A stretch of 5,414 nt of DNA from Desulfobacteraceae bacterium (GTDB lineage: Bacteria > Desulfobacterota > Desulfobacteria > Desulfobacterales > Desulfobacteraceae): NCBI GenBank assembly GCA_003354055.1, contig PIVQ01000526.1, positions 1-5,414 of the forward strand, written 5' to 3'. Below are positions 1 to 4,913 of the stretch, one piece after another. Each line of letters starts with the position of its first letter. Position 1 is the stretch's first letter. The notes beneath the pieces are model-generated. The model was given only the letters and a program-made list of their open reading frames with translations. It did no database searches and was not told the DNA's origin. Made by a program: the position numbers and the translations under genes.

Positions 1-234
1 TTTTGAGAGTCAGCCAATTGATTTCCGGAATGTTGTTTGGGACGAAATTTCCTCTAATTGGAATGAATTTTTCCATTCCGGCATATAATCTGGGCCGGTT
101 GCGGCTACCTGGATCCTATGTTATCCCCTACTTTGCAATTATAGTGTAAATGATCAACCAGCAGTTCCTCCGGCCGTACGGAATAATTATGTTTATTTTC
201 ATGACTGTAATTTTATCTTTAAAGTGGAGGCATG

Positions 235-273
235 GGAGCGGGAAGAACTGCGTCATGTAGATTATCCCGCTCC
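235..273. repeat. Inverted repeat, 9-bp perfect GC-rich stem
   Basis: GGAGCGGGA at 235-243 is the exact reverse complement of TCCCGCTCC at 265-273, with a 21-nt loop. Allowing one bulged A (274), the stem extends by three pairs (G234-C275, T233-G276 wobble, A232-T277). Neither strand has a T-tract right after the stem, so a standard intrinsic terminator is unlikely. It could be a structured RNA, a protein-binding dyad or part of a dispersed palindromic repeat; copy number in the genome would decide. Confidence 0.6.
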
Positions 274-334
274 ACGTACAATTTGCTTAAAACAAGTTAG
301 GCGGAGCATCATAAATAAACAACCCAAGGTAGAT

Positions 335-411
335 GGCGTGGCATTCCCATCGACGGCTATTCATTCAGGATGGTCAATTTCCACCGTGAGATTTAAATTT
401 AATGCCACGCC
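335..411. repeat. Inverted repeat, 11-bp perfect arms, abutting the flavoprotein stop codon
   Basis: GGCGTGGCATT at 335-345 and AATGCCACGCC at 401-411 are perfect reverse complements enclosing 55 nt. The right arm touches the TAA of the minus-strand flavoprotein gene (412-414), so its mRNA could fold into this structure directly after the stop. Inside the loop, CCATC (347-351) can pair with GATGG (369-373), and ACGG (353-356) with CCGT (384-387); these two inner pairings cross each other. No T-tract follows in either direction. It may act as a 3'-end stability element or be a palindromic repeat unit. Confidence 0.6.
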
Positions 412-975
412 TTACACAAGATTTAAGGCAAGTTTTTCAGCCTCATTTAAAGTTTCCGGGCCAATTTCCTGATCGGGGTCCATAAAACCTGTTGCCCTGA
501 TCGTATTTACTTTTGAAAAACCAAGCACGCTGAAATATTGCTGATACCTCTCATAAACATCTTTAAACATATCCTCATCAGCTCCCTGGGTCTGAACAAA
601 CAGTGCTTTTTTCCCTTCAGAAAGCTTGCTTGAAGGGTAGGTGTTCTTTTGGTGGGGGTTAAAATATGACGTCAGCCTGTCCAAAAAACATTTTACCTGA
701 CCCGGTACATCCATTACATAAACCGGTGAAGAAACAACAAGAACATCTGTATTCCCTATTTCGTTCAAAACGGCCTTAAGATCATCTTTTAAAACACAGG
801 TTCCCTTCCCCTTTTTACAGCCGTAACAAGCCTGGCACCCTTTAAAGTTCATTTTATTTAAAATATACGTATTCACACTGGCACCGTTTTGTGCTGCAGT
901 ATCACAAAATTTTGAAGCAATTTTTGCGCTGTTGCTTTTACGTCTCGGACTTCCGACAATATTGGTGATTTTCAT
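412..975 (-). CDS. Flavodoxin-family flavoprotein, NAD(P)H-dependent FMN reductase / Isf-like
   Basis: This 187-aa protein has the N-terminal beta-strand and FMN phosphate loop of the NADPH-dependent FMN reductase/flavodoxin-like family (KITNIVGSPRRKSNS, residues 2-16). The flavin-contact segment SSPVYVMDVPGQVKCFLDR (82-100) is the family's SPxY...P..K.F.DR pattern. Between them lies a compact cysteine cluster, C47-x2-C50-x2-C53-x6-C60. In iron-sulfur flavoproteins (Isf) of anaerobes a similar cluster binds a 4Fe-4S centre, while related flavodoxin-family proteins with such cysteines are uncharacterised. It is probably a cytosolic electron-transfer or quinone/nitro-type reductase; the substrate is unknown. 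The ATG is preceded by an AAGAGG ribosome-binding site (983-988, read on the minus strand). The small gene at 1027-1284 lies 51 nt upstream in the same direction, and an AT-rich gap leaves room for a promoter, so cotranscription is likely but unproven. Length is normal for the family. Confidence 0.88.
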   Translation of the reverse strand: MKITNIVGSPRRKSNSAKIASKFCDTAAQNGASVNTYILNKMNFKGCQACYGCKKGKGTCVLKDDLKAVLNEIGNTDVLVVSSPVYVMDVPGQVKCFLDRLTSYFNPHQKNTYPSSKLSEGKKALFVQTQGADEDMFKDVYERYQQYFSVLGFSKVNTIRATGFMDPDQEIGPETLNEAEKLALNLV

Positions 976-1026
976 TTTGTTTCCTCTTCTTTTAATAATT
1001 TTAATTAATGGAAAAATTTTCTTTTC

Positions 1027-1284
1027 CTAATCAAACGCCTCTTCAATCCAGACCGTATGGCAGACCAGTCCGTAATCTTTCATGATGTGGTGCAATCGTC
1101 TGCCCATGGAACTCTCTCTTGTCGGGTTAATATCCGATTCCCATCGAATCTGGATATTCAAATCCGTTTTCAGGGAGTAGCTTCGGTAAATCCTCACCTG
1201 ATAATCAGTTTTTCTTTCAGGGTGAAGATTTTGTGCCCAACCCTGAAGGAGATCGCAGGGTATCTCCTCTGCAGAACGAAGCAT
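1027..1284 (-). CDS. Small conserved-looking protein of unknown function
   Basis: I do not recognise the family. The 85-aa product is soluble, with no signal peptide, membrane segment or cysteine cluster. It has an alternating strand-like pattern (YQVRIYRSYSL, then LNIQIRWES), a helix-like stretch (SSMGRRLHHIMKDYG) and another strand (LVCHTVWIEE), suggesting a small alpha/beta sandwich. Codon use looks natural for a real gene, and it sits 51 nt upstream of the flavoprotein gene on the same strand, which favours a genuine coding region. The case against is that the sigma-54 activator frame on the opposite strand is open through the whole stretch in exact codon register. The family-like part of that regulator starts only around 1288, so the small gene is the better reading of 1027-1284. 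Its ATG (1282-1284) overlaps the plus-strand ATG at 1283 in the sequence CATG. No clear ribosome-binding site precedes it, so its true 5' end may have been altered. Confidence 0.5.
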   Translation of the reverse strand: MLRSAEEIPCDLLQGWAQNLHPERKTDYQVRIYRSYSLKTDLNIQIRWESDINPTRESSMGRRLHHIMKDYGLVCHTVWIEEAFD

Positions 1285-2814
1285 GATTGTTTCAGGCAGG
1301 CCACATTCCGATTATGCAGCAGTCTTGATATAAAAACCGCCCTTCGAAGCAGTTTTGATTATGTAAAGCAATATATTCCCATGAGTAGTATGGGACTTTA
1401 TCAGTTCTATCCCGACGACTGGCTATTCAAGGCTGTGGCGGCTGTTACCGAAGAGGGAGAACAACAAATGGAAGATGTCTGTTTTACGCCGGAGATATTC
1501 AGGGAGGACGTCATACAGCATTGGGAAACAATGCCTCCAGTGGAAATAATCAATCGTCCTGCTGAAGACAGCTATTTTAGCAAAGTCTTACAGCCGGAGG
1601 ATATGAATAGTTCAATGATGAATATGAGGCTGGAACTTGAAGGGACCCGTGTCGGAGGTGCTGGTATTAGTTTTCCCGAAATTGATCAGTATACAGATAA
1701 GCATCAAGCGCTTTTTCAGATGCTCCACGAACCGCTTGCCATTGCGATGTCAAATGCGCTCAAGCATCAACAAGTCCTTCGGCTGAAAGATTTGCTGGCC
1801 GATGACAACCGGTATCTCCACAATCAGTTGCGGGAGATATCAGGTACAGATATTGTAGGGGCTGATTTTGGGCTTAAGGGCGTCCTCGAACAGGTTCGGC
1901 AGGTGGCTCAGATTAACAGCCCCGTACTTCTTCTCGGAGAGACCGGCACGGGAAAAGATGTTATTGCCAACGCACTCCACTCCCTTTCCTCCCGTAAGGA
2001 CGGCCCTTTTATCCGGGTCAACTGCGGCGCTATTCCGGACAGCGTCATTGACAGCGAACTTTTCGGGCATGAAAAGGGAGCCTTTACGGGTGCCATTTCA
2101 CAAAAAAGGGGGCGGTTTGAGCGGGCACACGGAGGCACTATCTTTCTTGATGAAGTCGGAGAGCTTCCGCCACAGGCCCAGGTCAGGCTGCTCCACGTGA
2201 TCCAGAACGGTGAAATCGAGCGTGTCGGCGGCACTGCACCCATTTCTGTAGATTTACGCATCATTTCAGCAACACACAGGAAACTTCAGGACATGGTAAC
2301 AGCAGGGCAGTTCCGTGAAGATCTTTGGTTCAGGCTCAATGTGTTCCCCATCATGATGCCGCCGCTTCGGCTGAGAAAAGAAGACATCCCTGCGCTCGTT
2401 CATCATTTCATTCAGAGAAAAAGAATAACCCTGAAAATAAAAACAAAACCCACTCTTGCCCCCAATGCCATTAACGCTTTGATGGATTACAACTGGCCCG
2501 GAAATGTTCGCGAACTTGAGAATGTTGTGGAACGTGCCCTGATCCAGTGTCGAGGCGGGAAAATTGATTTTTATAACCAGATTCACAATATGCCAGGGAC
2601 AAAATCCCCTATTGAAAGTCCTCTCCCGGACGTAACGGCATTAGATGATGTCATCTCAGGACATATCAGTCAAATGTTGAAGGCAGCCAAGGGAAAAATC
2701 AACGGCCCGGGAGGTGCAGGAGAGCTTCTTGGCGTTAATCCGAGTACGCTTAGAAAAAGGATGAGAAAGCTGGGAATTCCCTACGGACGAAAGGCTTTTG
2801 TCGTTAAACAATGA
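1231..2814 (+). CDS. Sigma-54-dependent transcriptional activator (GAF, AAA+, Fis-type HTH)
   Basis: This is a bacterial enhancer-binding protein that uses ATP hydrolysis to open promoters held by sigma-54 RNA polymerase. An N-terminal GAF-like sensor begins near 1288 (CFRQATFRLCSSLDI) and runs to about 1790; no phosphorylatable receiver domain is visible. The AAA+ domain carries Walker A GETGTGKD (nt 1936-1959), the sigma-54-contacting GAFTGA loop (2077-2094), Walker B GGTIFLDE (2131-2154), putative arginine fingers in FREDLWFRLNVF (2311-2346) and NWPGNVRELENV. The C-terminal helix-turn-helix (about 2683-2775; GELLGVNPSTLRKRMRKLGI) should bind an upstream activating site. The start is uncertain. 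The frame is open back to an ATG at 1057, with a GTG at 1222 and the TTG used here at 1231 (AGGGTGA just upstream). Family members normally begin a few residues before the FRQAT motif, where the only ATG (1283) is one base out of frame. Its target genes cannot be assigned from this window; no sigma-54 promoter was found in it. Confidence 0.88.
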   Translation: MCPTLKEIAGYLLCRTKHDCFRQATFRLCSSLDIKTALRSSFDYVKQYIPMSSMGLYQFYPDDWLFKAVAAVTEEGEQQMEDVCFTPEIFREDVIQHWETMPPVEIINRPAEDSYFSKVLQPEDMNSSMMNMRLELEGTRVGGAGISFPEIDQYTDKHQALFQMLHEPLAIAMSNALKHQQVLRLKDLLADDNRYLHNQLREISGTDIVGADFGLKGVLEQVRQVAQINSPVLLLGETGTGKDVIANALHSLSSRKDGPFIRVNCGAIPDSVIDSELFGHEKGAFTGAISQKRGRFERAHGGTIFLDEVGELPPQAQVRLLHVIQNGEIERVGGTAPISVDLRIISATHRKLQDMVTAGQFREDLWFRLNVFPIMMPPLRLRKEDIPALVHHFIQRKRITLKIKTKPTLAPNAINALMDYNWPGNVRELENVVERALIQCRGGKIDFYNQIHNMPGTKSPIESPLPDVTALDDVISGHISQMLKAAKGKINGPGGAGELLGVNPSTLRKRMRKLGIPYGRKAFVVKQ

Positions 2815-2954
2815 GTTTTTACCGGTATAATCTCAATAACAATACGTTGCCGCTCAGATATATATATCCTTGCCGTCAAAGGTAAGAAACCTGTTAATGA
2901 TCTCCCTGGAGATAACAACTGATATGAACCGCAACTCATTTGCCCTGGTTTTTT
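2815..2954. other. Spacer between convergent regulator genes, with short palindromes but no clear terminator
   Basis: These 140 nt separate the 3' ends of the sigma-54 activator and the LysR gene. Two dyads are visible: a 12-bp alternating palindrome, GATATATATATC (2857-2868), and ATCTCC-CT-GGAGAT (2900-2913). The second folds at best into a 5-bp stem with a 4-nt loop and has no T-tract on either side. The T runs (2816-2820 and 2950-2956) are not preceded by a GC-rich stem on the plus strand. I therefore see no convincing intrinsic terminator for either gene. Confidence 0.5.
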
Positions 2955-3851
2955 TCAGACAGACACATGACTACCCAGCGCCTTAGCAAATGCTTCTTTA
3001 AGCCATTCTCCGGCTTTACCGAAGACCTGCTTTTTTCTCCATATGAGGTAAATACCACCGTTTAGCGGGTGATCGCCGAATGTAACCGGCAGCTTTACAA
3101 GGCGACGGTGTTTCAGGTCATCCATTACAAGGTACTCTGCGATTCCACCCCAGCCGTACCCTCTTATGGCAAGTTCCCTCAAAACCCGGCTGTCTTCTAT
3201 CTGCCAGCTCCGTCTCCCAAAAAGAAAAGATGCGGCTTCATGTTCACCTCCCCTGCTGACGGGAACAAGCTGAAGGTGGGCTTCAAGATCCCTCCTTGTT
3301 ACCGTAGCAAGGGCAGAAAGAGGGTGTGACGGCGCTGCCACAACAACGAAATTCAACTCTCCGGCATGACGCCAGTCACATTTTCCAGATGGCTGAAAAA
3401 CAGGGATCTCAATTCCAAAATCCGCACGGCCGCTTTCCACCATGGTGCTTATATCCCCCAGAGTACCTGTAAAAAGTTCAAGCTCTGTTTCAGGAAAAAT
3501 TTCCTGAAATTGCCCAAGAACTTTTGCCAGTAAAGCAGGGGGAATCAATTCATCGGCCGCCAGATTAAATCGTGGCTCTATGCCGCCGGAAAATATCTTT
3601 GCATGATCTTCAAGTGCGCTGCACTGTGCAAGAATCTGACGAGAGTTCCTGAGAAGCGCTTCCCCTTCAGGGCTCAAAACCGGATATTTCCCGCTTCTGT
3701 CAAAAAGGGTTAGCCCAAGATCAATCTCCAGGTTGCCTATTGCCGTACTGACACGACTTTGTGCTTTCCCCATACGCCGGGCCGCTTCGGAAAAAGATCC
3801 CGCATCAGCCGCCATCACAAATGTTTTAAGATTTTCAAGTGATAAACCCAA
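2955..3851 (-). CDS. LysR-family transcriptional regulator, likely regulator of the adjacent PACE efflux gene
   Basis: This is a LysR-type regulator of 298 aa when started at the TTG at 3849-3851. An N-terminal winged helix-turn-helix covers roughly residues 4-63 (SLENLKTFVMAADAGSFSEAARR, AQSRVSTAIGNLE, LFDRSGKYPVLSPEGE), followed by a linker helix and a periplasmic-binding-protein-like effector domain to the C-terminus. The TTG is chosen because AAGGAGAG (3856-3863, minus strand) stands four bases before it and the resulting length matches the family. The alternative ATGs at 3902 and 3881 would add 17 or 10 residues, have no comparable ribosome-binding site, and would place a LysR-box-like dyad inside the gene. 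It is divergent from the PACE pump gene, as AceR is from AceI in Acinetobacter, so it probably responds to a pump substrate such as a diamine or biguanide. That ligand is inference from the arrangement only. Confidence 0.9.
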   Translation of the reverse strand: MGLSLENLKTFVMAADAGSFSEAARRMGKAQSRVSTAIGNLEIDLGLTLFDRSGKYPVLSPEGEALLRNSRQILAQCSALEDHAKIFSGGIEPRFNLAADELIPPALLAKVLGQFQEIFPETELELFTGTLGDISTMVESGRADFGIEIPVFQPSGKCDWRHAGELNFVVVAAPSHPLSALATVTRRDLEAHLQLVPVSRGGEHEAASFLFGRRSWQIEDSRVLRELAIRGYGWGGIAEYLVMDDLKHRRLVKLPVTFGDHPLNGGIYLIWRKKQVFGKAGEWLKEAFAKALGSHVSV

Positions 3852-3855
3852 GGTT

Positions 3856-3863
3856 CTCTCCTT
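3856..3863 (-). promoter_or_regulatory. Ribosome-binding site deciding a TTG start for the LysR gene
   Basis: On the minus strand this reads AAGGAGAG, a near-perfect anti-16S match, followed by AACC and then TTG (3851-3849). It is the best ribosome-binding site near the 5' end of the gene and indicates a non-ATG start. Confidence 0.7.
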
Positions 3864-3880
3864 TATCCCACTTCCATCCA

Positions 3881-3893
3881 TCCGTTTATCGGA
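3881..3893. promoter_or_regulatory. Putative LysR box 1 (T-N11-A dyad)
   Basis: TCCGTTTATCGGA fits the LysR-family T-N11-A rule, with symmetric half-sites TCCG/CGGA extended to ATCCG/CGGAT at 3880-3894. It lies about 30 bp upstream of the chosen LysR start, a usual place for autoregulation and for control of the divergent gene. Binding is inferred from symmetry and position. Confidence 0.45.
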
Positions 3894-3908
3894 TAGTACC
3901 AAACTTTA

Positions 3909-3921
3909 TTCCATCCGGAAA
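3909..3921. promoter_or_regulatory. Putative LysR box 2 (T-N11-A dyad)
   Basis: TTCCATCCGGAAA also fits T-N11-A, with dyad TTCC/GGAA, and shares the ATCCG core with box 1. The two dyad centres are about 28 bp apart. Paired sites of this kind are typical of LysR regulators that contact a recognition and an activation site. This one is weaker than box 1. Confidence 0.35.
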
Positions 3922-3954
3922 TTGAAATATAAGAGATTCGTGAACGAAAGGCAC

Positions 3955-3986
3955 TCCTGCCCTGTTCAGGGCAGGATATTGTTTTT
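3955..3986 (+). terminator. GC-rich hairpin plus T-tract in the PACE leader: terminator or attenuator
   Basis: TCCTGCCCTG (3955-3964) and CAGGGCAGGA (3967-3976) are perfect reverse complements separated by TT. They make a stem of 8-9 GC-rich pairs with a 4-nt loop, followed after three bases by TTGTTTTT (3979-3986). This is the form of a plus-strand intrinsic terminator; the minus strand has no T-tract after the stem. It lies between the LysR gene and the pump gene, 35 nt before the pump ATG. It could be an attenuator in the pump leader, if the promoter is upstream, or the end of transcripts reading through from the sigma-54 activator. As DNA it could also be an operator palindrome. Confidence 0.6.
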
Positions 3987-4021
3987 ACAAAGATTGAATA
4001 AAAGAAAGGTGTTTTACTATA

Positions 4022-4453
4022 ATGCGTTCAAATTTTGACAGGTTGCGCCATACTGTATTTTTTGAGTTAATTCTTCTTGCCATATGTATCCCAATGTTTT
4101 CATGGCTGTTTAATAAACCGGTGCATCAAATCGGTCTGCTGAGCATAATGCTTAGCCTGGCGGCAATGTTCTGGAACTATATTTACAACATACTTTTTGA
4201 TCACGGCTTGAAGCACTGCGGAAGACAACTATACCCGCGATCGTTGTCACTTCGAATTGCACATGCCGTATTGTTTGAACTGGGGCTCCTCTTAGTCACC
4301 ATACCTGCTGTTATGTATTTTATGAATTTCAGCTTTTTAAAGGCCCTGTCCATAGATCTCGCGTTTGTAATCCTGACGCCGATCTTTACAGTTTTTTATA
4401 ATTATTTTTATGACATGATGTTTCCGGTAACAGGAAGGTTAATTCCTGAATGA
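4022..4453 (+). CDS. PACE-family (proteobacterial antimicrobial compound efflux) transporter
   Basis: This 143-aa inner-membrane protein consists of two tandem bacterial transmembrane pair repeats. Four hydrophobic segments lie at about residues 11-30, 36-58, 80-100 and 107-130. Each repeat begins with R-x2-H-x3-FE (RLRHTVFFE, 7-15; RIAHAVLFE, 78-86) and ends with a Y-rich motif (WNYIYNILFD, 51-60; YNYFYDMMFP, 126-135), the PACE signatures. E15 corresponds to the membrane glutamate essential for proton-coupled transport in AceI of Acinetobacter. Characterised members export chlorhexidine, other biocides, or short diamines such as cadaverine and putrescine; which applies here is unknown. The ATG is preceded by AAAGGTG at 4005-4011 with a rather long 10-nt spacing. 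The LysR gene is divergent and likely its regulator. The gene ends only 15 nt before the convergent DUF35 gene. Confidence 0.93.
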   Translation: MRSNFDRLRHTVFFELILLAICIPMFSWLFNKPVHQIGLLSIMLSLAAMFWNYIYNILFDHGLKHCGRQLYPRSLSLRIAHAVLFELGLLLVTIPAVMYFMNFSFLKALSIDLAFVILTPIFTVFYNYFYDMMFPVTGRLIPE

Positions 4454-4468
4454 ACGTTAAATCCGGTC

Positions 4469-4900
4469 TTATGCTTTTTTAAACACGTAATTGAACCGGC
4501 CATCGGGCAGTTCATTCACCACAGTGGTCAGCTCCATGCCGATTTTTACCTCATCCATATCAAGGTCGGCGTCCAGACGCCCGAAGACCTGATACTTATC
4601 ATAATCCAGAAGAGCAATCGTGTACGGCAGATCATCCTCAAATCCTGCAGGTGCATATTTAAGGCGGCTGTAGGAGACAAGCTTTCCTTGTCCTGTTACC
4701 GCCTGCCATTCCATGTCGCTGGTCAGGCACTTAGCGCAGTCGGCACGGGGCGGAAAAAAGTGTGATCCGCACTCCTTGCAACTGGTGTACATGACCTTTC
4801 CCTGTTCCAGATGATCGATGAAATTATTAACACGGGTTGTCTGTGTGAAACTGACCGTGCCGAATTTACTAAAGCGGATATCCTGTTCTTTTTTAGCCAT
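4469..4900 (-). CDS. DUF35 Zn-ribbon/OB-fold protein, thiolase partner
   Basis: This 143-aa protein has an N-terminal rubredoxin-like Zn ribbon with two CxxC knuckles (C41-KE-C44 and C55-AK-C58), then an OB-fold domain from about residue 66 to the end (GKLVSYSRLKYAPAGFED, PYTIALLDYD, VFGRLD, LTTVV). This is the PF12172 plus PF01796 (DUF35) architecture, at normal length. In archaeal acetoacetyl-CoA thiolase/HMG-CoA synthase complexes, and in BbsA of benzoylsuccinyl-CoA thiolase, such a protein binds a thiolase and helps form the acyl-CoA channel. It follows the thiolase gene with a 13-nt gap and has AAGGA shortly before its ATG, so the two are an operon and almost certainly one complex. The exact substrate is not deducible. 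The first 25-30 residues, before the ribbon, probably contact the thiolase. Confidence 0.92.
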   Translation of the reverse strand: MAKKEQDIRFSKFGTVSFTQTTRVNNFIDHLEQGKVMYTSCKECGSHFFPPRADCAKCLTSDMEWQAVTGQGKLVSYSRLKYAPAGFEDDLPYTIALLDYDKYQVFGRLDADLDMDEVKIGMELTTVVNELPDGRFNYVFKKA

Positions 4901-4913
4901 CTTTTTTTGGTCC

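Larger units (their letters stand above)
1..411. other. Region without a convincing gene; two inverted repeats
   Basis: No coding region here is supported by codon pattern, start site and length together. One plus-strand frame is open from the window edge (base 2) to a TAA at 86-88. It reads as a plausible hydrophilic C-terminal tail rich in Trp, Asn and Phe (ending NEFFHSGI), but 28 open codons are too few to claim a gene. A small perfect dyad (GGAATG at 60-65, CATTCC at 74-79) lies at its 3' end and has no T-tract after it. The 82-codon plus-strand frame from 224 overlaps the 3' end of the flavoprotein gene antisense and looks like chance. The two larger inverted repeats are listed separately. 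The region may be a 3' untranslated or spacer region; I recognise no RNA family in it. Confidence 0.5.

Noticed and set aside
291..302. GTTAGGC resembling an integron attC core
   Set aside because: No matching RYYYAAC partner stands at the other end of the nearby dyad, and there is no cassette or integrase in the window.
361..411. Open reading after the flavoprotein stop (16 codons to the next TGA), suggesting a premature stop
   Set aside because: The protein is already of normal family length, and 16 open codons are expected by chance. The stretch also forms part of the inverted repeat.
224..472. 82-codon plus-strand frame
   Set aside because: It has no good ribosome-binding site, runs antisense into the flavoprotein 3' end, contains both hairpin arms, and has no recognisable protein pattern.
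879..894. Sigma-54 promoter-like TGGCAC...TGTGC on the plus strand
   Set aside because: The GG-to-GC spacing is 11 instead of 10, the site lies inside the flavoprotein gene, and no plus-strand gene follows at a sensible distance.
1840..2264. Open frames antisense to the AAA+ domain
   Set aside because: They overlap highly conserved Walker A, GAFTGA and Walker B coding sequence, resemble no protein I know, and are explained as shadow frames.
3994..4023. TTGAAT / TATAAT promoter-like pair with 18-bp spacing before the PACE gene
   Set aside because: The perfect TATAAT overlaps the ATG, so transcription would begin inside the coding sequence, downstream of the start that gives the conserved N-terminus with E15.
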